Below, piece by piece: positions 17,639 through 26,347 of a DNA stretch of 64,000 nucleotides (positions are counted from its first letter, which is position 1; each line of letters begins with the position of its first letter). Position numbers and translations under genes: made by a program. Below the pieces are notes generated by a model. The model saw nothing but the letters and a program-made list of their open reading frames with translations. It made no database searches and had not been told where the DNA came from. Source of the DNA: an uncultured Clostridia bacterium (GTDB lineage Bacteria; Bacillota; Clostridia; UBA1381; UMGS1253); assembly GCA_934456295.1 (NCBI GenBank), contig CAKSHB010000004.1, forward strand, positions 9,906-73,905, in the 5' to 3' direction.

Positions 17639-19456
17639 TTACATATCCCCTTTTTTTATTTCCCTTTTAACAGGCAGCGTAATCATAACCTCCGTACCCA
17701 TGCCCGTATCCGACTGGATTGATATTTTTCCGCCATGTGCCTCAACTATTTCCTTGGCAATGGCAAGCCCCAGTCCCGTACCTCCTGCCTTACGCGTTCT
17801 CGCCTTATCGACGCGATAAAACCTCTCAAAAATCCTGTTTATATCCGACTTCGGAATACCTATTCCGTTATCCTTCACCTTTATATATACTTCGTTATAT
17901 ATGCTTCCGGCAAAAATTTCTATATTTCCGCCGTCAGGTGTATACTTTACCGCATTTGACACAAGATTTATGAGCACCTGCTCAATTTTATCCCTGTCGC
18001 CCGTATACGGCTCAATATCCGTTGTAAACGAATATGTCAGCTTATGCCCGTGCTCTTTTGCACTCAACGCCATCTTCTCCGCAACTCCGGCAACAAGCTT
18101 GCGTATGTCTATCCTGTCCTTTTTCAGCGTTTCCTTTCCGTGGTCAAGCCGTGACAGCGTGAGCAAATCCTTCACGATGCGCGTCATTCTGTCAACCTCC
18201 GAATTTATGACCTCGAGGAAGTGTTTTTGCATATCATTTTCATTAAGCGTTTCAATCAGCGTTTCGGTATATGATTTAACGGTTGTGAGCGGCGTGCGCA
18301 GCTCATGGGACACATTTGCAACAAATTCACGCCGCGAGTTATCGAGCTTTTGCTGCTTTGTAACGTCCTGAATTGCAACAACAATTCCGCCTATCTTTCC
18401 CGTTTCTTTATCATTATCGGACTTAAATGCCGCAAAAAACGCCTTCAATATATAGCCGTTAAGCAAAATATCTCTCTCAAATGTCTTATTCTGCTCAAGA
18501 TAAACTATGTCGCCCATATTTATATTTGCGCCTATATCGTCAAAAAACGGATTAAATTCAATAATATCGGGATTTACAATCGCCAGCATGCGTCTTGCCG
18601 CAGGATTTATGTGGATAACTCTGCCGTCCAGGTCAAACGCGATAACACCGTCCGTGAGGTTTACCAATATTGCTTCCATTTTGGTTTTTTCGCCCTCAAT
18701 CTGCTCCAGCGTTTTAAACAGCTCGCGCGACATAAATGTAAATGTATCGGACAAAATTCCGATTTCATCATCGGATTTTTTTACGCTCACATAACTCTCC
18801 GGTTTTTCAAAGCGCGCAAGCTTTTCTGCCCTTTTTGTAAGAGTAACGATTGGACCCGTTATGTTTCTTGAAAGAAAATATCCCAGTATGAGCGAAATAA
18901 ATATTCCCCAGCCGATTGCCTGAAGGATTATGAAAAATATGTTTTCAACAATTCCCGCAACCTCGTCTTTGTTATCCTTTATATATATAACATACTCCAC
19001 TCCCGAATTTGATATGACGGGATAGGCATAGTCCATAAAATTATTCTGCAGATTTATCTCATTTCCGACCTCGCCGTTAAGCGCCTTTATTATGTTCGGC
19101 GTTTTTTCAATCAAATCACCCGTCTGCGGGTCAGAACCTTCAATATATCCGGCATTTTTCCCGTCTAAAACATAGTAGTTTCTGTTCTGGTTTATGCCGA
19201 GTCTGCCTGCATCGGAATATAAATCTATTATCTGCACAATCCGCTGCACCGGATTATCATATCCCAGCGCCGCCGCAAGCTCATTTGAAAGTGCGGTCTG
19301 CTCATCGTTAAAAACAAACTCCATATCCGACGAAAACCGCTGCGAATAAAACTCTCCCACCTGCGTTATCATTATAGTGCCCGCAACAATCAAAACCGAC
19401 AGCACAAGAAGCAGAAACATTATTACAATTTTCCACTGTAAACTTTTAAACATCAT
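17639..19456 (-). CDS. walK: WalK-type sensor histidine kinase
   Basis: A membrane sensor kinase of 605 residues controlling cell-wall metabolism with WalR. In order it has TM1 (about 8-31), an extracytoplasmic sensor (about 32-170), TM2 (about 170-196), HAMP (about 195-248), PAS (about 258-370), HisKA with the phosphorylated His384 in NVSHELRTPLTTVKSYTETL, and the ATPase with GGTGLGLAIAKEIVEAHGG. PAS plus HAMP with a sizeable outer domain fits WalK/VicK rather than PhoR, though PhoR cannot be excluded from sequence alone. Two ATG codons abut (19456, 19453); the ribosome-binding site GGGGG fits the second slightly better. The gene lies 130 nt after walR. Confidence 0.85.
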   Translation of the reverse strand: MMFKSLQWKIVIMFLLLVLSVLIVAGTIMITQVGEFYSQRFSSDMEFVFNDEQTALSNELAAALGYDNPVQRIVQIIDLYSDAGRLGINQNRNYYVLDGKNAGYIEGSDPQTGDLIEKTPNIIKALNGEVGNEINLQNNFMDYAYPVISNSGVEYVIYIKDNKDEVAGIVENIFFIILQAIGWGIFISLILGYFLSRNITGPIVTLTKRAEKLARFEKPESYVSVKKSDDEIGILSDTFTFMSRELFKTLEQIEGEKTKMEAILVNLTDGVIAFDLDGRVIHINPAARRMLAIVNPDIIEFNPFFDDIGANINMGDIVYLEQNKTFERDILLNGYILKAFFAAFKSDNDKETGKIGGIVVAIQDVTKQQKLDNSRREFVANVSHELRTPLTTVKSYTETLIETLNENDMQKHFLEVINSEVDRMTRIVKDLLTLSRLDHGKETLKKDRIDIRKLVAGVAEKMALSAKEHGHKLTYSFTTDIEPYTGDRDKIEQVLINLVSNAVKYTPDGGNIEIFAGSIYNEVYIKVKDNGIGIPKSDINRIFERFYRVDKARTRKAGGTGLGLAIAKEIVEAHGGKISIQSDTGMGTEVMITLPVKREIKKGDM

Positions 19457-19586
19457 TTTCCCCCGATTTTGCCTTTAATACAACTTGCGGACGAACCACA
19501 CAGGCGCGTCCGCAAAAAGCCGGTTTTAATTTTGTGCGGTTTTCCGCTTCATAACCGAAAATCAGATGTCCGACCGTTTATATTTT

Positions 19587-20300
19587 TCAGGATTTGATAT
19601 TGTCTTTATTAAAACAATATCCGACGCCGCGCTTTGTTATAATAAAACTCGGCATGCCCGGGTCGTCCTCAATCTTCTCCCTCAGACGTCTTATAGTAAC
19701 ATCAACCGTTCTCACATCTCCGTAATACTCATATCCCCATACCTTCTCGAGCAGTATCTCACGGGTAAAAACCTTGTCCGCCTGAAGCGCAAGAAATTTC
19801 AAAAGCTCAAACTCTCTCAGCGTCAAATCCACAATTTCGCCGTCACGGCTCACTTCGTATCTGTCAAGATTTATCACGATACGTCCGGCGTTTATCACAT
19901 TTAAATCGTCCTGCTCTTTTTCGGGTATATCAGCCATCGTCCTTCTCAGATTTGCCTTAACTCTCGCCATAAGCTCGCGCACGGAAAACGGCTTTGTTAT
20001 ATAGTCATCGGCTCCAAGCTCAAGCCCAAGTACCTTGTCAACCTCTTCCTCGCGTGCTGTAAGCATCAAAATCGGTACGGCGGGTCTTTTTTCGCGGACC
20101 TTTCTGCATACCTCAAAACCGTCCATCTTCGGAAGCATAACGTCAAGAAGGATTATATCGGGGTTTTTATCCAAAGCCATTTCAAGCGCCTGTACCCCGT
20201 CATATGCCTCAATCGTCGTATAGCCCTCTTTTTCAAGATTATATTTTAATATGTCAACAATAGGCCTTTCATCATCAACAATAAGAACAAGCTTATCCAA
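19587..20300 (-). CDS. walR: WalR-type response regulator (OmpR family)
   Basis: A 237-residue DNA-binding response regulator. The receiver has Asp9-Asp10 and the phospho-accepting Asp53 in LLDVMLPKMDGFEV, and the switch lysine in YITKPFSVREL. The winged-helix output has LTLREFELLKFLALQADKVFTREILLEKVWGYEYYGDVRTVDVTIRRLREKIE, given here in outline; WGYEY and VDVTIRRLREK are the typical WalR segments. A TTG start is chosen because AAGGAGG lies 9 nt before it; an ATG at 20321 would place that site inside the gene. WalR is inferred from similarity, the partner kinase, and exact WalR boxes nearby. Confidence 0.87.
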   Translation of the reverse strand: MDKLVLIVDDERPIVDILKYNLEKEGYTTIEAYDGVQALEMALDKNPDIILLDVMLPKMDGFEVCRKVREKRPAVPILMLTAREEEVDKVLGLELGADDYITKPFSVRELMARVKANLRRTMADIPEKEQDDLNVINAGRIVINLDRYEVSRDGEIVDLTLREFELLKFLALQADKVFTREILLEKVWGYEYYGDVRTVDVTIRRLREKIEDDPGMPSFIITKRGVGYCFNKDNIKS

Positions 20301-20440
20301 CTCACAAAACCTCCTTATCATTTGCGAAAGATATAATTTCTCATATATTATTGTATCAAATATAATTTAAACTTGCAAGAAAAATTATATTATTATTTAT
20401 TTTTTTGGATATTTATTACATATTTTCAATATATTTTGCA

Positions 20441-20469
20441 TTGAATTGGTTTACATAATGTGTTATTAT
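20441..20469 (+). promoter_or_regulatory. Promoter of the SleB-type hydrolase gene, overlapping imperfect WalR half-sites
   Basis: TTGAAT (20441-20446), 17-nt spacer, TATTAT (20464-20469). TGTTAT (20461) and TGTAAC (20473) are WalR-type half-sites spaced one base too far apart (N6 instead of N5), so direct WalR control is uncertain. Confidence 0.5.
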
Positions 20470-20504
20470 CTATGTAACTCATTTACAAAAGGGGGTGTTT
20501 GCAA

Positions 20505-21338
20505 ATGAGGAAATTTATGTGTCTTATGCTTTTGTTTTTTATTTTTTCGCTGAATGTGTCGGCATATACCACGCCCGATGAAAAAATTCCGGTCGATGTA
20601 TGTGTAAACGATAACATTATCAAAACAGATTCGTATCCGTTTATAAATTACGACACTGTGTTTGTGCCGATACGCTTTGTGAGCGAGGCTCTGGGGGCAA
20701 GCGTATCATGGGACAGCGCCGGCTCATGCGCACAAATAAAGAGCGGCGCCGCCTCCGTCACAATCTACGAAGGCAGCAAAACCGCCTATGTGAACGGAAA
20801 AGCCGTATCTATGAACAAAAGCGCCGAAATCCGCTCCGGCAGACTGTTTATTCCCGTCAGATTTATAGCGGAAAACCTCGGCGCAAATGTGTCATGGGAC
20901 GAAACATACTACAGCGCAAAGATATATAAGCAAAACACACATGTTGACAAATCGCTTGTTGACTATTCATACACAACAGATGAAATACTGTGGCTCGCAA
21001 AAATCATAAATGCCGAAAGTGAGGGTGAGCCGTCAGCCGGCAAGATAGGCGTCGGAAACGTGATACTGAACAGAGTCAGAAGCAGCGATTTTCCGGACAC
21101 AATTTACGGCGTGATATTTGACCGCAACAACGGCGTGCAGTTTGAGCCGATAATGAACGGCTCCATAAACAACACGCCGGCAAGCGAAAGCTTCATAAGT
21201 GCAAAGCGCGCATTGCGCGGCGAAAACACGGTCGGCGAATGTCTGTATTTTTTTAATCCGAAAACTTCAACAAACAGCTGGATAAAAAATAACAGAACAT
21301 ACTACACGACTATAAGAAATCACGATTTTTATTTGTAA
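20505..21338 (+). CDS. Secreted SleB/CwlJ-type cell-wall hydrolase with stalk domain
   Basis: A 277-residue exported protein. A signal peptide (about 1-20, ending NVSAYT) is followed by a copper-amine-oxidase N-terminal stalk domain built of two repeats, VFVPIRFVSEALGASVSW and RLFIPVRFIAENLGANVSW. Residues about 158-277 are a Hydrolase_2 (SleB) domain starting DEILWLAKIINAESEGEP, whose Glu is the likely catalytic residue, with VGNVILNRVRSSDFP and ECLYFFNP. SleB-family enzymes act on spore cortex or vegetative peptidoglycan. The start at 20505 gives a clean signal peptide with GGGGG upstream; TTG at 20499 is too close. It is divergent from walRK. Confidence 0.88.
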   Translation: MRKFMCLMLLFFIFSLNVSAYTTPDEKIPVDVCVNDNIIKTDSYPFINYDTVFVPIRFVSEALGASVSWDSAGSCAQIKSGAASVTIYEGSKTAYVNGKAVSMNKSAEIRSGRLFIPVRFIAENLGANVSWDETYYSAKIYKQNTHVDKSLVDYSYTTDEILWLAKIINAESEGEPSAGKIGVGNVILNRVRSSDFPDTIYGVIFDRNNGVQFEPIMNGSINNTPASESFISAKRALRGENTVGECLYFFNPKTSTNSWIKNNRTYYTTIRNHDFYL

Positions 21339-21349
21339 CAAAGCATAAT

Positions 21350-21384
21350 AAAAAGGACCGCATGATAAAATTGCAGTCCTTTTT
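21350..21384. terminator. Bidirectional terminator between hydrolase and MFS genes
   Basis: AAAAAGGAC (21350-21358) pairs with GTCCTTTTT (21376-21384), extended by an inner GCA/TGC, between converging genes. Confidence 0.85.
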
Positions 21385-21453
21385 ATATATTCATATAGAA
21401 TTGCCGTATTTTTATATCTTAGTGATTTATGCGGCATGTGCATATTCAGCCTC

Positions 21454-22791
21454 TTATTCCTCAGCCTTTTTGAGCGGACATATCACAAGCTTTGTATATA
21501 CAGCCGCAAACATCAATACGGCAAAAGCGATAAACGAAAGTATCTGCTGAGCGTAGATTGTGTGCCCCATTACCACATTGCCGCATGACTGCACGCTGCT
21601 CACAATACTTCCCCCAACCAAAGATGCCAGAAAGCCGAATACTCCGCCTATGGCAGATTTTACGCCGAGTGCATATGTCCTGTCCTCTTTTTCCGCATAA
21701 TCAAACGTAATATTCATTATGCCGCTGTTTGAGCCTGCCATATACACGGCATAGAGCGCATAGTAAACTGTGTACACAATTTTTCCGTTTTCAGGCACGC
21801 AGAATGTATTTATAAGGAACGATACCGCTCCTATCATGAAGCTTAGTATGAGCATGTTTGCCCATGAGTGTTTGTCGGCATATCTGCCGAAGAAACGCGA
21901 GAACGCCATTCTGGAAACGGCATATACCGCCGCAAGCGCCGAAACAAACGTCAAGCTGAAACCAAGTTCATTAATCTGATATGTGCCGTAATATGAAACG
22001 GCAAGCCCCGTATTTATCTGCCACAATATATCAAGCGCTATAACCTTGCTGAAACGGCGGTCAAACACCGTTTTTGCAAATACCTGCTTTAATGTATATT
22101 TCTGTGTTTGCACTTCTTCACATTCCTGTGCGTCATCTTTTACAACAACCAGCGACACAAAATGCAGTATGCAGAGCACAAGCATTGTGGCGCCGCATAT
22201 CAGAAATCCCGTCTGCGAATCATTTACAGCATTAAAATGGTCTATGACAGAGCCCATCGCATACGAGAAAACCATTCCGCCCAAAAGCGATATAATCTCC
22301 TTGTTTGCGGTAAATCTGCCGCGCATATCCTTTGCCACATATGACATGAGCCAGTTTGTTTTAAACGGCGCCGCCATATTTGTTATAAAATGTCCGCCGA
22401 GAAACATTACGGTAAACAGCGCCGCCTTTATGCCGCTGTCAACCTTTATGTAGGGAATTGCGTACAAAAACACAAACATGAGCTGATTTATTAGCATAAG
22501 CGCCGTAACCATGCGCTTTACGGAGGATTTCGGCCGTATGAAAAGCGCCGCAATAACCTGTGCCGAAAAGCCGAACGACGAAAGCGCCGTAACAGTTCCA
22601 GTCACAGAATCGGATGCGCCGATGTTTTTAAGTATCGCCGCAAGGAACGCCCCCGTAATCAATATAGATATAAAATACTCCAGCGCCGCCTCAACCGTAT
22701 ATGCGCCCCTGTTTGCACGCAGACGCTTTTCACGCGCAGCGGCGCTTTCGCCGCCCTGCTTTGTATTTGTCTTTAATTCTTCTTTTATCAC
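21454..22791 (-). CDS. Major facilitator superfamily transporter
   Basis: A 445-residue protein with about twelve membrane helices after a charged 40-residue N-terminus. MRGRFTANKEIISLLGG fits the cytoplasmic loop between helices of the MFS core, and an acidic central loop (KDDAQECEEVQTQ) separates the two halves. RFFGRYADKHSWANML is the second-half loop. The start is GTG with GGATGGA upstream. The substrate is unknown, and no neighbouring gene gives a hint. Confidence 0.8.
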   Translation of the reverse strand: MIKEELKTNTKQGGESAAAREKRLRANRGAYTVEAALEYFISILITGAFLAAILKNIGASDSVTGTVTALSSFGFSAQVIAALFIRPKSSVKRMVTALMLINQLMFVFLYAIPYIKVDSGIKAALFTVMFLGGHFITNMAAPFKTNWLMSYVAKDMRGRFTANKEIISLLGGMVFSYAMGSVIDHFNAVNDSQTGFLICGATMLVLCILHFVSLVVVKDDAQECEEVQTQKYTLKQVFAKTVFDRRFSKVIALDILWQINTGLAVSYYGTYQINELGFSLTFVSALAAVYAVSRMAFSRFFGRYADKHSWANMLILSFMIGAVSFLINTFCVPENGKIVYTVYYALYAVYMAGSNSGIMNITFDYAEKEDRTYALGVKSAIGGVFGFLASLVGGSIVSSVQSCGNVVMGHTIYAQQILSFIAFAVLMFAAVYTKLVICPLKKAEE

Positions 22792-22849
22792 AATCCATCC
22801 GCCTCAGCTTTCATCTATGAAATATACCACAGATTTTGTCCCAAGGCAA

Positions 22850-22887
22850 CAAAAAACGCTGCGAAAAATTTTCGAAATTCGCAGCGT
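22850..22887 (-). terminator. Terminator after icd
   Basis: On the minus strand, ACGCTGCGAA pairs with TTCGCAGCGT, followed by six T, 40 bp past the icd stop. Confidence 0.88.
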
Positions 22888-22926
22888 CCTTATTTTTAGT
22901 CCGAATTGCACATTTTTTCGTTTAAA

Positions 22927-24084
22927 TTACATGCTTTTAATCGTTTCCATAACATAATCGGCAAACTCAGCGCCTGTGCAGCCTGTATCGCGTCCCGTCA
23001 GAACAAGCTTCTTTTCCGTATACATGCACTTATCGAGAGCTTTTTCGAGTTTGTCCGCCTGCTGCTGATAGCCGATATGGCTCAAAAGCATTACCGCCGC
23101 ACGAATTATGCTGCAAGGGTCGGCATACTGTGCTCTGCCCTCTTCAACCATTCTCGGCGCACTGCCGTGAATTGCCTCAAACATCGCATAGCGCTTTCCG
23201 ATATTTGCACTGCCTGCCGTACCGACGCCGCCCTGAAACTCTGCCGCTTCGTCTGTGATAATGTCGCCGTAAAGGTTTGGAAGAACGACAACTTGAAACT
23301 GTGTTCTTCTTTTCGGGTCAACAAGCTTTGCCGTCATAATGTCGATGTACCAGTCGTCAAACTCAATTTCGGGATATTCCTCAGCAACCTTTTGGCATAT
23401 GCTCAAAAACTTTCCGTCTGTTGTTTTTATAACGTTTGACTTCGTAACACATGTAACGCGCGATTTGCCGTTTTTCTTTGCATACTCAAACGCCGCCCGC
23501 GCAATTCTCTCACTGCCTTCGGTCGTTGTTATGCAAAAATCTACCGCCAAATCGTCATTTACATTTATACCCTTGCTGCCTACAGCATATGAACCCTCCG
23601 TGTTCTCACGGTAGAATGTCCAGTCAATCCCCTGTTCGGGAACTTTAACGGGGCGCACATTTGCAAACAAATCAAGCTCTTTTCGCATTGCAACGTTTGC
23701 GCTCTCGATATTCGGCCACTTATCGCCTTTGCGCGGCGTGGTTGTCGGTCCTTTGAGTATTACATGGCAGCTTTTAAGCTCCTCAAGCACATCGTCGGGA
23801 ATTGCTTTCATGTGCTTTACGCGGTTTTCAATCGTAAGCCCGTCTATAACCTTAAATTCAACCTTTCCGGCTTTAACCTCATCTGCAAGCAAAAACTCAA
23901 GTATATGCTGTGCATGAGCGGTTATAAACGGTCCGATACCGTCGCCGCCGCATACGCCGATTACAATTTTATCAAGCGATGAATAGTCGATAAAATCCTT
24001 CGCCTGCTTCATTCTCTCAACTCTTTCGAGCTGTTCCTTTATAAGTTCGGCAAACTTCTGTGCCGTTTCGTTAATATTTTCCAT
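22927..24084 (-). CDS. icd: Isocitrate dehydrogenase (isocitrate/isopropylmalate dehydrogenase family)
   Basis: Decarboxylates isocitrate to 2-oxoglutarate. The protein has 385 residues. GVCGGDGIGPFI opens the domain, ILKGPTTTPRKGD and FANVRPVKVP follow, and the substrate arginine/tyrosine pair lies around TFYRENTEGSYAVG. The metal-binding stretch is VVLPNLYGDIITDEAAEFQGGVG and the cofactor loop is AIHGSAPRMVEEG. It lies 41 nt after the aconitase gene on the same strand, which favours isocitrate over isopropylmalate. Cofactor choice (NAD or NADP) cannot be read off with confidence. Confidence 0.88.
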   Translation of the reverse strand: MENINETAQKFAELIKEQLERVERMKQAKDFIDYSSLDKIVIGVCGGDGIGPFITAHAQHILEFLLADEVKAGKVEFKVIDGLTIENRVKHMKAIPDDVLEELKSCHVILKGPTTTPRKGDKWPNIESANVAMRKELDLFANVRPVKVPEQGIDWTFYRENTEGSYAVGSKGINVNDDLAVDFCITTTEGSERIARAAFEYAKKNGKSRVTCVTKSNVIKTTDGKFLSICQKVAEEYPEIEFDDWYIDIMTAKLVDPKRRTQFQVVVLPNLYGDIITDEAAEFQGGVGTAGSANIGKRYAMFEAIHGSAPRMVEEGRAQYADPCSIIRAAVMLLSHIGYQQQADKLEKALDKCMYTEKKLVLTGRDTGCTGAEFADYVMETIKSM

Positions 24085-24125
24085 CTTATATCTCCCCTAT
24101 CCGCTGTTTATTATTTCGCATTTTT

Positions 24126-26054
24126 CTATTTTGCATTTTTCTTTGTATAGTTTATAAGTCCGCCCTCAAGCATTATGTCCTTCTGTCTGTCCGAAAGCGC
24201 AATGCCCATTTTATATTCAAGCGACTTTGTAACATTTTTTACCGTCACAATATCGCCCGACATAATCTGCTTCGGTGCGTCCTCTATAACAAGCTCGTCA
24301 AACTGCTCTATCGTGTCATAATCCGCCTCATTTTCAAACGTCATCGGAAGTATGCCCGAGTTTACAAGGTTTGCCGCATGTATACGCGCAAAACTCTTTG
24401 CCAAAACACCCTTCACTCCGAGATACAGCGGTGCAAGCGCAGCATGCTCACGCGAGCTTCCCTGACCGTAGTTTGAACCTGCAACGATAAATCCGCCGCC
24501 GTTTTCCTTTGCATTTTTCGGGAAATCGCTGTCACACGGCGTCAGACAAAATTCCGACAGATAAGGCACATTTGAACGGTACGGCAGAAGCTTTGCGTTC
24601 GACGGCATTATGTGGTCTGTCGTTATGTTGTCAACAACCTTTATGAGCGCCTTTCCGCTCACACTGTCAGGCATTTTTACATTAATCGGGAACGGCTTTA
24701 TGTTCGGTCCGCGAACCACTTCAACATCATTCCCCTCAGGCGCCGGCGCAATTACCATGTTGTCATTTATGCAAAAATGCTTCGGCATCTCAACCTTCGG
24801 CGCCTCTCCGAGAGTTCTCGGGTCGGTCAGGACGCCCGTAAGTGCGCTTGCCGCAGCAACCTCGGGGCTTACAAGATAAACCTGCGCCGACACGGTACCG
24901 CTTCTGCCCTCAAAGTTACGGTTAAACGTACGGAGCGAAACAGCGTTTGTTTTCGGCGACTGACCCATGCCGATACACGGTCCGCATGCCGACTCAAGTA
25001 TTCTCGCACCTGCGGCAACCATGTCTGCCAGAGCGCCGTTTTGTGCAAGCATCGTAAGCACCTGTCTTGAACCGGGCGCAATTACAAGGCTCACATCGGG
25101 GTGTATTGTCTTTCCCCTAAGTATCGCCGCAACCTTGCACATATCCATGTACGACGAGTTCGTACATGAGCCGATTGCAACCTGGTCAACCTTTATTTTT
25201 CCGATATTTTCAACAGTATCTACGTTGTCGGGGCTGTGGGGCTGTGCCGCCATGGGAACAAGCTCGCTTAAATCTATTGTAATTTCCTCATCATATACAG
25301 CGTCTTTGTCGCTCTCCAGACGCTTCCAGTCGCCCTCGCGGTCCTGTGCACGCATAAACTCAAGCGTCACATCATCGCTGGGGAAGATTGATGTTGTCGC
25401 ACCAAGCTCCGCACCCATGTTTGTGATTGTCGCACGCTCGGGAACCGTCAGATTTGCAAGTGCATCGCCGCCGTACTCAATAACCTTTCCGACTCCGCCC
25501 TTTACGCTCATGCGTCTGAGCACTTCAAGAATTATGTCCTTTGCCGCAACCCACGGACGCAGCTTGCCCGTGAGGTTAACCTTACATACCTTCGGCATCA
25601 TCAGATAATATGCGCCGCCGCCCATTGCAACCGCAACATCAAGTCCGCCGGCACCGATTGCAAGCATACCTATGCCGCCGCCTGTAGGCGTATGGCTGTC
25701 GCTTCCCAGAAGCGTCATGCCCGGTATGCCGAAACGCTCAAGCTGTACCTGATGGCATATGCCGTTGCCCGGCTTTGAGAAATATATGCCATGCTTCGAC
25801 GTTACAGTCTGAATGTATTTATGGTCATCTGCATTTTCAAATCCCGACTGAATTGTGTTATGGTCAATATACGCAACGGATTTCTTTGTCTTTACCCTGT
25901 CAATCCCCATTGCCTCAAACTGCAAGTATGCCATTGTTCCGGTTGAATCCTGTGTGAGAGTCTGGTCAATGCGTATCGATATCTCTTCGCCCGCCTTCAT
26001 CTCGCCCGAAACAAGGTGCTCCTTTATAATTTTCTGTGCCAGATTAAGTCCCAT
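24126..26054 (-). CDS. acn: Aconitate hydratase
   Basis: A [4Fe-4S] enzyme converting citrate to isocitrate, 642 residues, the short form common in Firmicutes and anaerobes. Cluster cysteines are in GSCTNSSY and ACGPCIGMGQ. Early motifs are DSTGTMAYLQFEAMG, DHNTIQSG and LGSDSHTPTGGGIGMLAIG. The C-terminal swivel domain has VAGSNYGQGSSREHAALAP. It is the first gene of an acn-icd pair. Neither citrate synthase nor further TCA genes are in the window, so this is the 2-oxoglutarate-making arm. Confidence 0.95.
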   Translation of the reverse strand: MGLNLAQKIIKEHLVSGEMKAGEEISIRIDQTLTQDSTGTMAYLQFEAMGIDRVKTKKSVAYIDHNTIQSGFENADDHKYIQTVTSKHGIYFSKPGNGICHQVQLERFGIPGMTLLGSDSHTPTGGGIGMLAIGAGGLDVAVAMGGGAYYLMMPKVCKVNLTGKLRPWVAAKDIILEVLRRMSVKGGVGKVIEYGGDALANLTVPERATITNMGAELGATTSIFPSDDVTLEFMRAQDREGDWKRLESDKDAVYDEEITIDLSELVPMAAQPHSPDNVDTVENIGKIKVDQVAIGSCTNSSYMDMCKVAAILRGKTIHPDVSLVIAPGSRQVLTMLAQNGALADMVAAGARILESACGPCIGMGQSPKTNAVSLRTFNRNFEGRSGTVSAQVYLVSPEVAAASALTGVLTDPRTLGEAPKVEMPKHFCINDNMVIAPAPEGNDVEVVRGPNIKPFPINVKMPDSVSGKALIKVVDNITTDHIMPSNAKLLPYRSNVPYLSEFCLTPCDSDFPKNAKENGGGFIVAGSNYGQGSSREHAALAPLYLGVKGVLAKSFARIHAANLVNSGILPMTFENEADYDTIEQFDELVIEDAPKQIMSGDIVTVKNVTKSLEYKMGIALSDRQKDIMLEGGLINYTKKNAK

Positions 26055-26300
26055 TTTTCTGCCGCCTTTCTGTTTATATGTATCAAATGTATTTATACAT
26101 ATAAAAGTACATACATAATAAATACATTTATATATCTTTTATACCAATGCGTCCGCTATATCATACGCATAGCATTATACTATATAATTTTACACAACAT
26201 GCGCCGTATTGTCAATTATTTTTCCTATTTACTTGCCAAAATAAAGCACACAGAATATGCTTTTATGCTTTATATATCCAAACCGAGGTACGCTGCAATA

Positions 26301-26329
26301 ATAAAAGGGAATGCAGTGTGCACTCCCTT
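26301..26329 (-). terminator. Hairpin after the CE7 esterase gene
   Basis: AAGGGAATGCA (26305-26315) and TGCACTCCCTT (26319-26329) form an 11-bp stem with one G-T pair. On the minus strand it is followed by TTATTATT, a weak U-tract. Confidence 0.6.
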
Positions 26330-26347
26330 AAAAAATATTTTGTCTTA

